The notes: generated by a model from the sequence alone, not told the origin. 64,000 bases of DNA from Massilia sp. PAMC28688 (GCF_019443445.1 NZ_CP080378.1:4402001-4466000); one strand, 5' to 3'. Positions 47,061 to 57,333 are shown, counted from the first letter of the stretch. Translations and numbers: made by a program.

Positions 47061-48056
47061 TCAAGCCACTTCCGTGGCGGGCAGGCTGATCCGGTTCCTG
47101 CCCATGTGCTTGGCGCGGTAGAGGGCGGCGTCGGCAATGGCCAGGAGCTGGCTGGGATCCGTGTCCGGGGCGGCAAAGGCCGTGGCCGCACCAATGCTCA
47201 CCGTCACATGCCTGTTGCTGCCGCTGCCATGGGGCACCAGCAGCTGCTCGACCCTGCAGCGGATGCGTTCGGCCACGATGGCCGCGCCCTTGAGCGACTG
47301 GTTGGGCAGGATCACGGCGAATTCCTCGCCCCCGTAGCGCGCCACCAGGTCATTGGCACGCATTTCCTTGGCCACCGCGCAGGCAATGCGCTTGAGACAT
47401 TCGTCGCCGCCCAGATGGCCGTTGGCATCGTTGTACGCCTTGAAATTGTCGACATCGACCATCAGCAGCGACAAGGGCTGGTGCTGGCGGGTGGCGCGCG
47501 CCCATTCGGCGCGCAGCGTTTCATCAAAGCAGCGCCGATTGGCCAGGCCGGTCAGCCCATCGCGCGTGGCAAGCTGCTGCAGCGCGTTTTGCGCCGCCTT
47601 TTCGTCCGTGATGTCGCGCAGCGTCTGGACCACGGCGGCAAGTTCACCATCATCGTCAAATATCGGGCTGGCATCGGCGGCAATGTAGCGCCGTTTGCCC
47701 GAGCGCGGCATGTCGCACCAGGTTTCGGCGCACAAGGCGCTGCCGGTGAGGGCATCGCGTCCCACGTGCAGGTACAGGTGGTCGATTTCGTCCATCCGGT
47801 CCTGGATCACCAGGTCGGCCAGGGTGGGGCGGGCAGTGTCGTAAAAGCTGCGCCAGTGTTCGCGCGTGCCCACCATTTCGTGGGCCGGCACCCCCGTCAG
47901 CTTCTCGCAGGCCCGGTTCCAGATCACCACCCGGCACTCGGTATCGAGCACGAAGGCGGGAACGGCCAGCATTTCCAGCATCCTGATGGCAAAGGCGCGC
48001 TCCGGGTCCGGCGCCTGGAAGCGCGGCATTGGCTGGGCAGGTTGTATGCTGGTCAT
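47061..48056 (-). CDS. PAS-GGDEF diguanylate cyclase
   Basis: 331 residues from ATG at 48056 (an adjacent in-frame ATG at 48059 is equally possible). PAS domain (about 25-150; AVPAFVLDTECRVVIWNRACEKLTG with a PAC-like end YIAADASPIFDDDGELAAVV) followed by GGDEF (about 165-325). Active site RYGGEEFAVIL and inhibitory I-site RAND five residues before it. Cytoplasmic, no membrane helix, so it senses an internal signal such as redox state, oxygen or a small molecule. Downstream neighbour of the orphan kinase gene on the same strand. Confidence 0.9.
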   Translation of the reverse strand: MTSIQPAQPMPRFQAPDPERAFAIRMLEMLAVPAFVLDTECRVVIWNRACEKLTGVPAHEMVGTREHWRSFYDTARPTLADLVIQDRMDEIDHLYLHVGRDALTGSALCAETWCDMPRSGKRRYIAADASPIFDDDGELAAVVQTLRDITDEKAAQNALQQLATRDGLTGLANRRCFDETLRAEWARATRQHQPLSLLMVDVDNFKAYNDANGHLGGDECLKRIACAVAKEMRANDLVARYGGEEFAVILPNQSLKGAAIVAERIRCRVEQLLVPHGSGSNRHVTVSIGAATAFAAPDTDPSQLLAIADAALYRAKHMGRNRISLPATEVA

Positions 48057-48172
48057 CACTATTCCTGTTTAACTATCCTGGGGGCAAATAATTGACTGCC
48101 GACAAGTCGATTCTGCGCCAGCCGTCGAACATTCTTTTGATCTACAACAAACGCGTGAGCCTTGCGGTTGCC

Positions 48173-49018
48173 TTACTGCACGGCATAGGCCTGCGGAACG
48201 GGATACGACAGGCGCACCAGGGTGCCGACCCCAGGTTTACTTTCCACCACCACCTTGCCGCCGATGGCGGCAGCCCGTTCGCGGATGCCGGGCAGGCCGC
48301 TGCCGCGCTGCAGGGCGCCGCTTGGCATGCCCACGCCGTTGTCGCGCACCGACATGGTGAGCACGCCGCCGCAGCGTTGTAGCTCGACAACGACTTGCGT
48401 GGCGTGGGCATGGCGCGCCACGTTACACAGCGTTTCCTGAAGGATGCGGAACACGGCCGCATCGCGCTCATCATCGGGTGGACAATCAAAGACGCCCGGC
48501 TCGGCCCGCAGCTGATGCTCTACATTGTGCATGCGCGACAGGTCGGCCAGCTGGCTGGCAATGGCAGTGGCGAGCCCGGCCGACAGGGCCAACGGACGCA
48601 GGTCATTGATGACCGCGCGCAGGGAGGCAATGGTCTGGTCCAGGTTGCCCATCATGGAATCGACCTTCTGCGTGATTTGGGGATGGGCGCCGGTCGTGCT
48701 GACATGCAGCAGCGACAGGTCGATGCGCAGGGCCAAGAGGTTCTGGCCCAGGTCGTCATGGATATCGCGCCCGATGCGCTGGCGCTCGGCTTCGCGCACG
48801 GTTTCCTGCTGCTTGGCCAGCTTGCACAGCGACATATGGGTGCTCGAGAGGGCGCGCTCGGCCGTTTCGCGGGCATGCTGTTCCACGGCCAGCTGCGCTT
48901 CCAGGTCGGCCAGGCGGTCGTCCAGGCGGAGGTGGCGCCTCAGCAAGGCTTGAAAGCCCCATCCCAGCAGCGTCATCCAGGCAATTGCAAGCAGCATGGT
49001 CGGGTAGGTAGCGTTCAT
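48173..49018 (-). CDS. Orphan NarL-type sensor histidine kinase
   Basis: 281 residues from ATG at 49018, preceded by aagga. One N-terminal membrane helix (about 7-27), a coiled coil (30-80), HisKA_3 dimerisation domain with phospho-acceptor H87 in GRDIHDDLGQN, and a HATPase domain (about 185-275; ETLCNVARHA, RDNGVG, GSGLPGIRERAAAIGG). No periplasmic sensor domain of size. No LuxR/NarL response regulator is adjacent; the nearest minus-strand gene is the PAS-GGDEF cyclase 116 bases downstream. Confidence 0.88.
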   Translation of the reverse strand: MNATYPTMLLAIAWMTLLGWGFQALLRRHLRLDDRLADLEAQLAVEQHARETAERALSSTHMSLCKLAKQQETVREAERQRIGRDIHDDLGQNLLALRIDLSLLHVSTTGAHPQITQKVDSMMGNLDQTIASLRAVINDLRPLALSAGLATAIASQLADLSRMHNVEHQLRAEPGVFDCPPDDERDAAVFRILQETLCNVARHAHATQVVVELQRCGGVLTMSVRDNGVGMPSGALQRGSGLPGIRERAAAIGGKVVVESKPGVGTLVRLSYPVPQAYAVQ

Positions 49019-49135
49019 GGCATCCTTGGGCATGAGATTGGGCGGGACAGGCTCACGATAGCGCTGCCAGCCCCGACCTATCTTGTCTGAGATCAACTGA
49101 GTTTCGTTTGAGAACTAAAATGCGCGCTACCGGTT

Positions 49136-49165
49136 TTGTGGAACCCGCCCGGCTATTGCTATAAT
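49136..49165 (+). promoter_or_regulatory. Likely promoter of queE operon
   Basis: Perfect TATAAT at 49160-49165 with a weak TTGTGG -35 at 49136-49141 (18-base spacer), 22 bases upstream of the queE ATG at 49187. It faces away from the sensor kinase gene. Confidence 0.5.
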
Positions 49166-49186
49166 GGAGGGTTGACGTTAGGGGCA

Positions 49187-49828
49187 ATGGCCGTGACTTA
49201 CAGTATTAAAGAGATTTTCTACACCTTGCAGGGCGAGGGCGCCCATGCGGGACGCCCGGCCGTGTTCTGCCGTTTTGCCGGCTGCAACCTGTGGACCGGG
49301 CGCGAGAGCGACCGGGCCGGCGCCGTCTGCACCTTTTGCGACACCGATTTTGTCGGGACCGACGGCGAACTGGGCGGCAAGTTCGCCAGCGCCGCGTCCC
49401 TGGCCGCGCGCATCGACTCCCTGTGGCCCCCCACGCACGCCGCCAGCAAGTACGTGGTCTTTACGGGCGGCGAGCCCCTGCTGCAGCTGGACGCGGCGCT
49501 GATTGCGGCGATGCACGAGGCCGGCTTTACGATTGCCATTGAAACCAATGGCACCTTGCCGGTGCCGCCCGGGGTGGACTGGATTTGCGTCAGCCCCAAG
49601 ATGGGCGCAAAACTGGTGGTGGAAAAGGGGAGCGAGCTGAAGGTCGTGATTCCGCAAACGGGCCAGGATCTGCACGCCTACGAGCACCTGGACTTCGACA
49701 ATTTCTTCGTGCAGCCCATGGATGGCCCGCTGGCCGAGTTCAACACGCGCCTGGCCATCGACACTTGCAAGCGCAATCCCAAGTGGAAGCTGAGCCTGCA
49801 AACCCACAAACTGCTGCACATTCCGTAA
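49187..49828 (+). CDS. queE: 7-carboxy-7-deazaguanine synthase
   Basis: Radical-SAM enzyme that turns 6-carboxytetrahydropterin into 7-carboxy-7-deazaguanine, third step toward preQ0 and queuosine. 213 residues from ATG at 49187; a GTG at 49193 is the only close alternative. The 4Fe-4S ligands are C33, C48 and C51, a CX14CX2C spacing instead of the canonical CX3CX2C, as known in Burkholderia multivorans QueE. GGEPLLQ and QPMDGP motifs for SAM and substrate are present. Followed 34 bases later by queD. Confidence 0.94.
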   Translation: MAVTYSIKEIFYTLQGEGAHAGRPAVFCRFAGCNLWTGRESDRAGAVCTFCDTDFVGTDGELGGKFASAASLAARIDSLWPPTHAASKYVVFTGGEPLLQLDAALIAAMHEAGFTIAIETNGTLPVPPGVDWICVSPKMGAKLVVEKGSELKVVIPQTGQDLHAYEHLDFDNFFVQPMDGPLAEFNTRLAIDTCKRNPKWKLSLQTHKLLHIP

Positions 49829-49862
49829 CCGACACTGTCACCACTTTAAGCGCTACCTTTTC

Positions 49863-50796
<934 letters not shown>

Positions 50797-50899
50797 GTGC
50801 GGGCCGCCGCACGGGCGGCGCGGAAATGCTATGCTGGCGCAAAAAGAGCCGGTGCAACAAGGAAGACGCAGTACAGGATACGCAGTGCAGGAGAACAAG

Positions 50900-51721
50900 G
50901 TGCCACGCAAGAAAGTAATCAAGGAAAGCAAGGTCGAGACCGCGCCCGGACTGGTGCGGCTGGCACTGGAAATGCGCGCCCCCTGGGAGCTGGGCATGGC
51001 GCTCGCTTCCTGGCCCTTCACGCGCGTGGCGCCGCGCGGCGACAATCACCCGGTGCTCGTGTTCCCGGGCCTGGCCGCCGGCGACGTGACCACGCTCGTG
51101 ATCCGGCGCTTTCTGAAAGACCTCGGTTACCCGGCGCATGCATGGGAGCAGGGCCTCAATTTCGGTCCCCGTCCCGGCGTGCTGGAAGCATGCATGGAGC
51201 GCATCACCGAGCTGCGCCAGGAATTCGGCCGGCCCGTCAGCCTGGTGGGCTGGAGCCTGGGCGGCGTGTACGCGCGCGAACTGGCCAAGATCATGCCCGG
51301 CGATGTGCGCCAGGTGATCACGCTCGGTTCGCCCTTTGCCGGCAGTCCCAGGGCCACCAATGCCTGGCGCGTCTACCAGCTGGTGTCGGGCGAGCGCGAG
51401 ATTGACGAAGAGCGCTTCGCCTCGCTGCGGCAACGCCCGTCCGTGCCCACCACCTCCATTTTCAGCCGCACCGACGGCGTGGTGGCCTGGCAGTGCAGCG
51501 TGGAAGAAGAAACCGACCTTTCCGAGAACATCGAAGTGCATGCCAGCCACGTGGGCATGGGCGCCAATCCGAGCGCGCTGTACGCGATTGCCGATCGCCT
51601 GGCGCAGCCCGAGGGACAGTGGCAGCGCTTTGACCGCCAGGCGCACACGGGACTGAAAAAGCTGCTGTACCGTGATCCCGCCCGCGCCTCCTGGCCCAAT
51701 CCGTTTTTCGGGTTCTACTAG
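50900..51721 (+). CDS. Alpha/beta hydrolase, lipase-like
   Basis: 273 residues from a GTG at 50900 with aggag six bases upstream; an ATG at 50831 would add 23 basic residues. Alpha/beta hydrolase core with HPVLVFPGLAAGD and nucleophile elbow GWSLGG (Ser), then GSPFAGSP, and SIFSRTDGVVAWQ providing the acid. Similar to the triacylglycerol-lipase-like group with a cap helix between. No signal peptide, so cytoplasmic. Substrate unknown. Confidence 0.82.
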   Translation: MPRKKVIKESKVETAPGLVRLALEMRAPWELGMALASWPFTRVAPRGDNHPVLVFPGLAAGDVTTLVIRRFLKDLGYPAHAWEQGLNFGPRPGVLEACMERITELRQEFGRPVSLVGWSLGGVYARELAKIMPGDVRQVITLGSPFAGSPRATNAWRVYQLVSGEREIDEERFASLRQRPSVPTTSIFSRTDGVVAWQCSVEEETDLSENIEVHASHVGMGANPSALYAIADRLAQPEGQWQRFDRQAHTGLKKLLYRDPARASWPNPFFGFY

Positions 51722-51732
51722 GCGGGCACTGG

Positions 51733-52656
51733 ATGCCTTACCTGATGTCCAACCGGATCCGGATCGCCTACGAGACTGCGGGCGACCCCAAGGATGTGCC
51801 CCTGTTGCTGATCATGGGCCTGGGCATGCAGATGACGGGCTGGCCCGATGCCCTCGTCGAGCAGCTGGTGGACATGGGGTTTTATGTGGTGCGCTTCGAT
51901 AACCGCGATTGCGGCCTGTCGGACAAGTTCGAGCATGCCGGCACGCCGAGCGTGCCGCTTGCCTTGCTCAAGCACCTGGTGCGCTGGCCCCTCAAGGGGG
52001 CCTACAGCCTGCACGACATGGCCGCCGATGCCATGGGCGTGTTAAAGGCGCTTGGCATCAACAAGGCGCACGTGGTGGGCGCCTCCATGGGCGGCATGAT
52101 CGCCCAGATCATGGCGGCCACCCATCCGGAGCGGGTGGCCAGCCTGACGTCCATCATGTCCACCAGCGGGCGGCGTGCCTTGCCGGGGCCGACGCGCGCG
52201 GCCCGGGCGGCGCTGCTGGCGCGTCCCCGGGGCAGCGATGCCGACAGCCTGATTGCCCATGGCGTCCATGTATTTCGCGTCATCGGCAGTCCGGCCTATC
52301 CCACCTCCGATAAAGCGCTGCGCGCGCGCATCGCCGCCAGCATCCGGCGCAATGTCTGCCCCGGTGGCGTCGCGCGCCAGATGCTGGCCATTGCCGCCTC
52401 GGGCGAGCGCTCCGGGCTGCTGGCCTCGATTCGCGTGCCCACGCTGGTGATTCACGGCGCCGCCGACCCGCTGGTGCCGCTGGCGGCCGGGATCGATACC
52501 GCGCGCCTGGTGCCGGGCGCGCGCCTGGAAGTCATTGAAGGCATGGGCCACGATTTGCCGGCCCAGCTGATCGAGCGGATTGCCGCCTTGATCGACGCCC
52601 ATGCACACGGTAAGATAGGTCCGGACTCCACAGCGCGGCTCTTCGAACGACAGTGA
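51733..52656 (+). CDS. Alpha/beta hydrolase
   Basis: 307 residues. Alpha/beta fold hydrolase with oxyanion region LLIMGLGMQMTGW, nucleophile elbow GASMGGMIAQ, acid D in IHGAADPLVP, and His in GMGHDLP. FDNRDCGLSDK and the cap region resemble aclacinomycin methylesterase and related esterases. Begins 11 bases after the previous hydrolase and ends in a 4-base overlap with ldcA. Confidence 0.82.
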   Translation: MPYLMSNRIRIAYETAGDPKDVPLLLIMGLGMQMTGWPDALVEQLVDMGFYVVRFDNRDCGLSDKFEHAGTPSVPLALLKHLVRWPLKGAYSLHDMAADAMGVLKALGINKAHVVGASMGGMIAQIMAATHPERVASLTSIMSTSGRRALPGPTRAARAALLARPRGSDADSLIAHGVHVFRVIGSPAYPTSDKALRARIAASIRRNVCPGGVARQMLAIAASGERSGLLASIRVPTLVIHGAADPLVPLAAGIDTARLVPGARLEVIEGMGHDLPAQLIERIAALIDAHAHGKIGPDSTARLFERQ

Positions 52657-53570
52657 ACAATCTCAAAACCGGCATTGCCATCGTCGCGCCCAGCGGCTAT
52701 ACCCTCGACGACGCGGCCCTGGCACGTGGCATTGCGTGGTTCGAGGCGCAGGGCCACACCATTCACAATTATTTCGATACCTGCGGCGTGCACCAGCGCT
52801 TCGGCGGCACCGACGACGCGCGCCTGGCCCAGCTCGAGGCGGCCGTCGCCAATCCCGACGTGCAGGTCGTCATGGCCCTGCGCGGCCAGTATGGCCTGAC
52901 GCGCCTGCTGCCGCAGATTGACTTTGCGCGCATGGCCGCCAGCGGCAAGATCTTTGTGGGGCACAGCGATTTCACGGCCTTCCAGATGGGCCTTCTGGCA
53001 AGGGCAGGGGGCGCCAGCTACGCCGGCCCCATGTTCCTGCCCGACTTTTGCGCCGGCGAGCCGGACGCATTTACGGTCAGCGAATTCTTCCAGTGCCTGG
53101 GCAGCCGCAATCACCGCATCACGCAGGCTGCGCGCCGCAATCCCACCCTCAACGTCAGCGGCACGGTCTGGGGCGGCAACCTGGCCATGCTCATGTCGCT
53201 GCTGGGCACCGGTTACTTTCCCGATATCGATGACGGCATCCTGTTCGTGGAAGACGTCAACGAGCACCCGTACCGGATTGAACGCATGCTGCTGCAATTG
53301 ATGCAGGCCGGCGTGCTGGCGCGGCAAAAGGCGCTCATCCTGGGCGACTTTTCCGCCTACAAGATCACCCCGGCCGACAATGGCTATGATTTCGATGCCA
53401 TGCTTGCCTACCTGCGCCAGACGCTGCCCTGTCCCGTGCTCACCGGCCTGCAGTTTGGCCACTGCGCCAGGCGCGTGACGATTCCCGTCGGGGCCCGGGC
53501 CACGCTGTGGTCGGACGCGGTCCACTTTGAACTTCTCATCAGCGGCTATCCCACCTTGAACAATGCCTGA
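52653..53570 (+). CDS. ldcA: Muramoyltetrapeptide (LD-) carboxypeptidase
   Basis: Cytoplasmic serine peptidase (S66 family) that removes the terminal D-Ala from recycled murein tetrapeptides. 305 residues from a GTG at 52653 overlapping the previous stop (GTGA). Catalytic Ser in GHSDFTAFQ, Glu in LFVEDVNEHPY and His in LQFGHCARR, as in E. coli LdcA. Overlaps the following FAD oxidoreductase gene by eight bases. Confidence 0.92.
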   Translation: MNNLKTGIAIVAPSGYTLDDAALARGIAWFEAQGHTIHNYFDTCGVHQRFGGTDDARLAQLEAAVANPDVQVVMALRGQYGLTRLLPQIDFARMAASGKIFVGHSDFTAFQMGLLARAGGASYAGPMFLPDFCAGEPDAFTVSEFFQCLGSRNHRITQAARRNPTLNVSGTVWGGNLAMLMSLLGTGYFPDIDDGILFVEDVNEHPYRIERMLLQLMQAGVLARQKALILGDFSAYKITPADNGYDFDAMLAYLRQTLPCPVLTGLQFGHCARRVTIPVGARATLWSDAVHFELLISGYPTLNNA

Positions 53571-54831
53571 GGCGCGCGACTACTACCGCGCCACGGCGCC
53601 GGCGGCCGCCTATCCCCCTCTGGCCGGCGCGCAGGATGCTGCCGTGTGCATCATTGGCGGCGGCTTTGCCGGGCTCTCCACGGCGCTGGCGCTGGCCGAG
53701 CGCGGCGTGCGCGATATCGTGCTGCTGGAAGGCGAATCCATCGGCTACGGCGCCTCGGGGCGCAATGGCGGCTTCGTGTTTGGCGGCTTCTCGCTGGGTG
53801 AACGGGCTATAATTGATACAGTTGGCGAAGAATCCGGCAAAAAACTGTATCGCATGACGCTGGAAGCCGTGGAGCTGATCCGCAAGCGCGTGCGCCAGTA
53901 TGGGATTGACTGCGACATGCAGGAAGAGGGCGTCTACCTGGCCAACTGGTTCGACGACCAACGCATCCTCGAGCGTCAGCAGCGCTACATGCGCGAGCAG
54001 CTTGACGTCCACTGGGAGCGCCTGAGCCGCGCCCAGTTTGCAGAAAAGGTCAGCTCCGAGCGCTACTTCGGTGCCTTGTTCGAGCCGGCCGCGTTTCACT
54101 TCCATCCACTCAAATATGCGCAGGGCCTGGCCCGGGTACTGGCGCAAAAGGGCGTGCGCATCCACGAAGCGAGCAAGGTGACCGCTATCGACGCTGCGGG
54201 CACGGCCTGGCGTGTCGGGACCGGAGCCGGCCACGTGACTGCTGCCCAGGTGGTGGTGTGCTGCGGCGGCTACATCGACACCCTCTATCCGGCCCTGTCG
54301 CGCGCCGTGCTGCCCATTGCGACCTATGTGATGGTGACCGAAGCACTGGGCCCGCGCCTGGACAGCGCGCTCCATACCCGGGCCGCCATCTACGATACCC
54401 GCTTCGCGTTTGACTATTACCGTCCGCTGGCTGACACCCGCCTGCTGTGGGGCGGGCGCATCTCGATCCGCCAGCGCAGCGGCGAGGAAGTGGCGCGCCT
54501 CTTGTGCAAGGACATGCTCAAGGTCTATCCGCAGCTGGCAGGCACGCGGGTGGAGCATGCCTGGAGCGGCTTGATGAGCTATGGGCGGCACAAGATGCCG
54601 CAGCTGGGCCGGCTGCCGGATGGGATCTGGTACGGCCTCGGTTTCGGCGGGCACGGGGTGGCGCCCACCACGCTGGCAGGCGAAGTGCTGGGGGCCGCCA
54701 TAGCCGGCGAGGGCGCCGACCTGGCCCGCTTTGGCAGCTGGGGCCTGCCGCCCACCTTTGGCCCGGCCGGCCTGCTGGCCGCGCAAGTGACCTACTGGTA
54801 CTACGAGCTGCTTGACTGGATGCGCCAATGA
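53563..54831 (+). CDS. DAO-family FAD-dependent oxidoreductase
   Basis: 422 residues. Dinucleotide fold motif IIGGGFAGLSTALALAERG at residues 30-48 and the SIGYGASGRNGGFVFGG FAD-contact segment; C-terminal GLGFGGHGVAPTTLAGEV closes the FAD site. Resembles gamma-glutamylputrescine oxidase PuuB and other amine or D-amino acid oxidases, but the substrate is not determined. Overlaps ldcA by eight bases and the DUF418 gene by four. Confidence 0.88.
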   Translation: MPEARDYYRATAPAAAYPPLAGAQDAAVCIIGGGFAGLSTALALAERGVRDIVLLEGESIGYGASGRNGGFVFGGFSLGERAIIDTVGEESGKKLYRMTLEAVELIRKRVRQYGIDCDMQEEGVYLANWFDDQRILERQQRYMREQLDVHWERLSRAQFAEKVSSERYFGALFEPAAFHFHPLKYAQGLARVLAQKGVRIHEASKVTAIDAAGTAWRVGTGAGHVTAAQVVVCCGGYIDTLYPALSRAVLPIATYVMVTEALGPRLDSALHTRAAIYDTRFAFDYYRPLADTRLLWGGRISIRQRSGEEVARLLCKDMLKVYPQLAGTRVEHAWSGLMSYGRHKMPQLGRLPDGIWYGLGFGGHGVAPTTLAGEVLGAAIAGEGADLARFGSWGLPPTFGPAGLLAAQVTYWYYELLDWMRQ

Positions 54832-55994
54832 AGGCGCAGCGCGTGGCGCGCATCGATGCCCTGCGCGGGCTGGCCGTGTTCGGGATCATGCTGGTCAATA
54901 TATGGGGCTTCGTGTATGGCTTCGATCTGATCAGCGCCCCGGTGATGGGTGAAGTGCTCGGTGAGGCCGACAAGGCGGCGGTCTTTTTCAGCGCCGCCTT
55001 CGCGGAGCAGAAGTTCTATCCCATTTTCTCCTTCCTGTTCGGTGCCGGTTTTGCATTGCAGACGGGCGGCGCGCGCAGGCCCGGGCCGGCACTGGAGGCG
55101 ATCAGGGCCACCTACCGGCGCCGCCTCCTGTGGCTGCTCGTTTGCGGCCTGGCCCACGCAACGCTCTTGTGGTTTGGCGATATTCTGGTGGCTTACGCGC
55201 TGACGGGCTTCTGGCTCGCCACAAAAATCGGGGCGCGGCCTGCGGCCCTGGTGCGTTCGTTCAAGATACTGGTGGCGGTCAATATGGGCATCATCGCCTT
55301 CACCCTCAGCTGGGTGTCGCTGCTGCCTGAACTGTTCCCTGGTGTCTTTGATCAGGCACCGCAGGACCTGATCAAGGCCTACACCATTTATACCGGCGGC
55401 AGCTGGGAAGCAGTCACCCTGCAGCGCCTGAACGACTACCTGATCAGTGTCGCCGGCTACGTGTTTGTGCTGCCGGTCCTGGCGCTGCTGTTCATGCTTG
55501 GCGTGCTTGCCGTGCGCCTGGGGTGGCTGCACCGTCCCGAGCGCCATCGGGAGCAGTGGCGCAATGTGCTGTGGGTGGGCCTGGCCATCGGTGTCCCCAT
55601 CAATCTCGCGTGGGGGATCATCACGCTCGACAGCGTGCTGGCAGCCGGGCCTTCTGCCTCGTACTTTCCCGCCTCGGTGGCGGTTTCGGTGGCCGGACCG
55701 GCACTTGGCGCGGCCTATGTGGCCATGTTCATGCTGTCCGGCCCTGGCGTCGCGCGCATCCTGCAGCCGGTAGGGCGCATGGCGCTGACCAACTACCTGA
55801 TGCAGTCGCTGCTGCTCATGCTGCTGCTGCAAGGCGTCGGCCTGGGCTGGGGCGCTGTTCTGTCGCGCGCAGGTTTGCTGGGCGTGGCGGCCGCGATCAT
55901 GCTGTTCCAGCTGTGGTTCAGCCACTGGTGGCTCGCGCGGCATGCGCAGGGGCCGATGGAAACCCTGTGGCGGCGCTACACCTACCGCCGCTGA
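54828..55994 (+). CDS. DUF418 membrane protein
   Basis: 388 residues, about eight transmembrane helices. N-terminal RVARIDALRGLAVFGIMLVN is typical of the DUF418 family and related acyltransferase-3-like membrane proteins; the C-terminus carries VGRMALTNYLMQSLLL and LWFSHWWLARHAQGPMETLWR, the YeiB/DUF418 end motif. Function unknown. ATGA overlap with the oxidoreductase gene; the glycerate kinase gene follows 14 bases later. Confidence 0.88.
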   Translation: MKAQRVARIDALRGLAVFGIMLVNIWGFVYGFDLISAPVMGEVLGEADKAAVFFSAAFAEQKFYPIFSFLFGAGFALQTGGARRPGPALEAIRATYRRRLLWLLVCGLAHATLLWFGDILVAYALTGFWLATKIGARPAALVRSFKILVAVNMGIIAFTLSWVSLLPELFPGVFDQAPQDLIKAYTIYTGGSWEAVTLQRLNDYLISVAGYVFVLPVLALLFMLGVLAVRLGWLHRPERHREQWRNVLWVGLAIGVPINLAWGIITLDSVLAAGPSASYFPASVAVSVAGPALGAAYVAMFMLSGPGVARILQPVGRMALTNYLMQSLLLMLLLQGVGLGWGAVLSRAGLLGVAAAIMLFQLWFSHWWLARHAQGPMETLWRRYTYRR

Positions 55995-56008
55995 TCGGCA
56001 AGGACCAC

Positions 56009-57280
56009 ATGACGCCCGAATCGGCCCGCCAGTTTTTGCGCGATCTGCACCAGGCAGCGCTGGCCGCGGTAAGCGCAGCGGCGTGCCTGCCGCCACAGCT
56101 GCCGCCACCTCCCGCCAAGGGCCGCACCATCGTGATCGGCGCCGGCAAGGCCGCGGCAGCCATGGCGCGCTGCGTGGAAGAGCACTGGCCGCAACCGCTC
56201 ACGGGCCTGGTGGTGACGCGCTACGGCCACGGCGTGCCATGCCGCCAGATTGAAGTGATCGAAGCGGCGCACCCGGTCCCGGATGGCGCCGGGGTCGACG
56301 CCGCGCAGCGCATCCTCGCGCAGGTGCAGGGCCTGGGCCCCGACGACCTGGTTCTGTGCCTGCTCTCAGGGGGCGGCTCGGCGCTGCTGGCCCTGCCGGC
56401 ACCGGGGATCACCCTCGCAGAGAAGCAGGAAATCAGCCGCGCCTTGCTGCGCAGCGGGGCCGCCATCGGCGAAATAAACTGTGTGCGCAAGCATCTGTCG
56501 GCCATCAAGGGCGGGCGCCTGGCACTGGCATGCGCTCCCGCGCGCGTGGCCACGCTGGTCGTGTCCGATGTGCCGGGTGACGATGCGGCCATTGTCGCCA
56601 GCGGCCCCACGCTGCCCGATGCGAGCACCTGCGCCGATGCGCTCGCCATCCTGGCCAGATATGGCATTGCCGTCCCTGCCAGTGTGGCCGGCTGGCTGGC
56701 CAGCGCGGCGGCCGAAACGCCCAAGCCCGGCGATCTTCGTTTTGCCGCGCATGGCTGCACCGTGGTCGCGCGCGCGTCGGACGCGCTGGAGGCAGCCGCC
56801 GCCTTTGCCCGCGCGGCCGGCATCACGCCCTATATCCTGTCCGATGCAATCGAGGGGGAGGCGCGCGAGGTGGCAAAAGTGCATGCGGCACTCGCGCGCG
56901 AAGTGGCGCGGCGCGGCAGGCCCTTTGGCGCACCATGCGTGATCCTGTCCGGCGGCGAAACCAGCGTGACCGTACGCGGCAACGGGCGGGGCGGGCGCAA
57001 CGCCGAATTCATGCTGGCCCTGGCCATGGCACTCGATGGCCAGGAGCGAGTGTACGCCCTTGCCTGCGACACCGATGGCATTGACGGCTCGGAAAGCAAC
57101 GCCGGCGCGATCGCCGATCCGGCCACACTGGCGCGCGCACAGGCGCTGGGCCTCGATGCTGGCGCGCTGCTGCACAATAACGACGCCTACCGCTTTTTCG
57201 ACACCCTGGGCGAACTCATCTATACCGGCCCGACCCGGACCAACGTCAACGATCTGCGTGCCATCCTCGTATTATCTTGA
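56009..57280 (+). CDS. Glycerate 2-kinase (MOFRL family)
   Basis: 423 residues from ATG at 56009 with aaggac upstream. N-terminal DUF4147/glycerate kinase domain (TIVIGAGKAAAAMA; LLSGGGSALLALP; KHLSAIKGGRLA; VSDVPGDD) and C-terminal MOFRL domain (ILSGGETSVTVRGNGRGGRNAEF; CDTDGIDGSESNAGAI). Phosphorylates D-glycerate to 2-phosphoglycerate; homologues are GckA and TtuD. ppsA elsewhere in the window acts on the neighbouring PEP node, but the two are not linked in an operon. Confidence 0.88.
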   Translation: MTPESARQFLRDLHQAALAAVSAAACLPPQLPPPPAKGRTIVIGAGKAAAAMARCVEEHWPQPLTGLVVTRYGHGVPCRQIEVIEAAHPVPDGAGVDAAQRILAQVQGLGPDDLVLCLLSGGGSALLALPAPGITLAEKQEISRALLRSGAAIGEINCVRKHLSAIKGGRLALACAPARVATLVVSDVPGDDAAIVASGPTLPDASTCADALAILARYGIAVPASVAGWLASAAAETPKPGDLRFAAHGCTVVARASDALEAAAAFARAAGITPYILSDAIEGEAREVAKVHAALAREVARRGRPFGAPCVILSGGETSVTVRGNGRGGRNAEFMLALAMALDGQERVYALACDTDGIDGSESNAGAIADPATLARAQALGLDAGALLHNNDAYRFFDTLGELIYTGPTRTNVNDLRAILVLS

Positions 57281-57333
57281 CGCTTTTGCATGTAAAATAC
57301 GGCATCCCTCCCACCTTCTCTTGATGGAGCCCG

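Noticed and set aside
53805..53820. TATAAT-like string inside the FAD oxidoreductase gene
   Set aside because: It lies well within a coding region, has no clear -35 partner, and codon use around it is normal; chance match.
55523..56008. Extended glycerate kinase frame overlapping DUF418
   Set aside because: The residues upstream of 56009 are a frame-shifted shadow of the DUF418 gene; the ribosome site aaggac and family N-terminus mark the true start.
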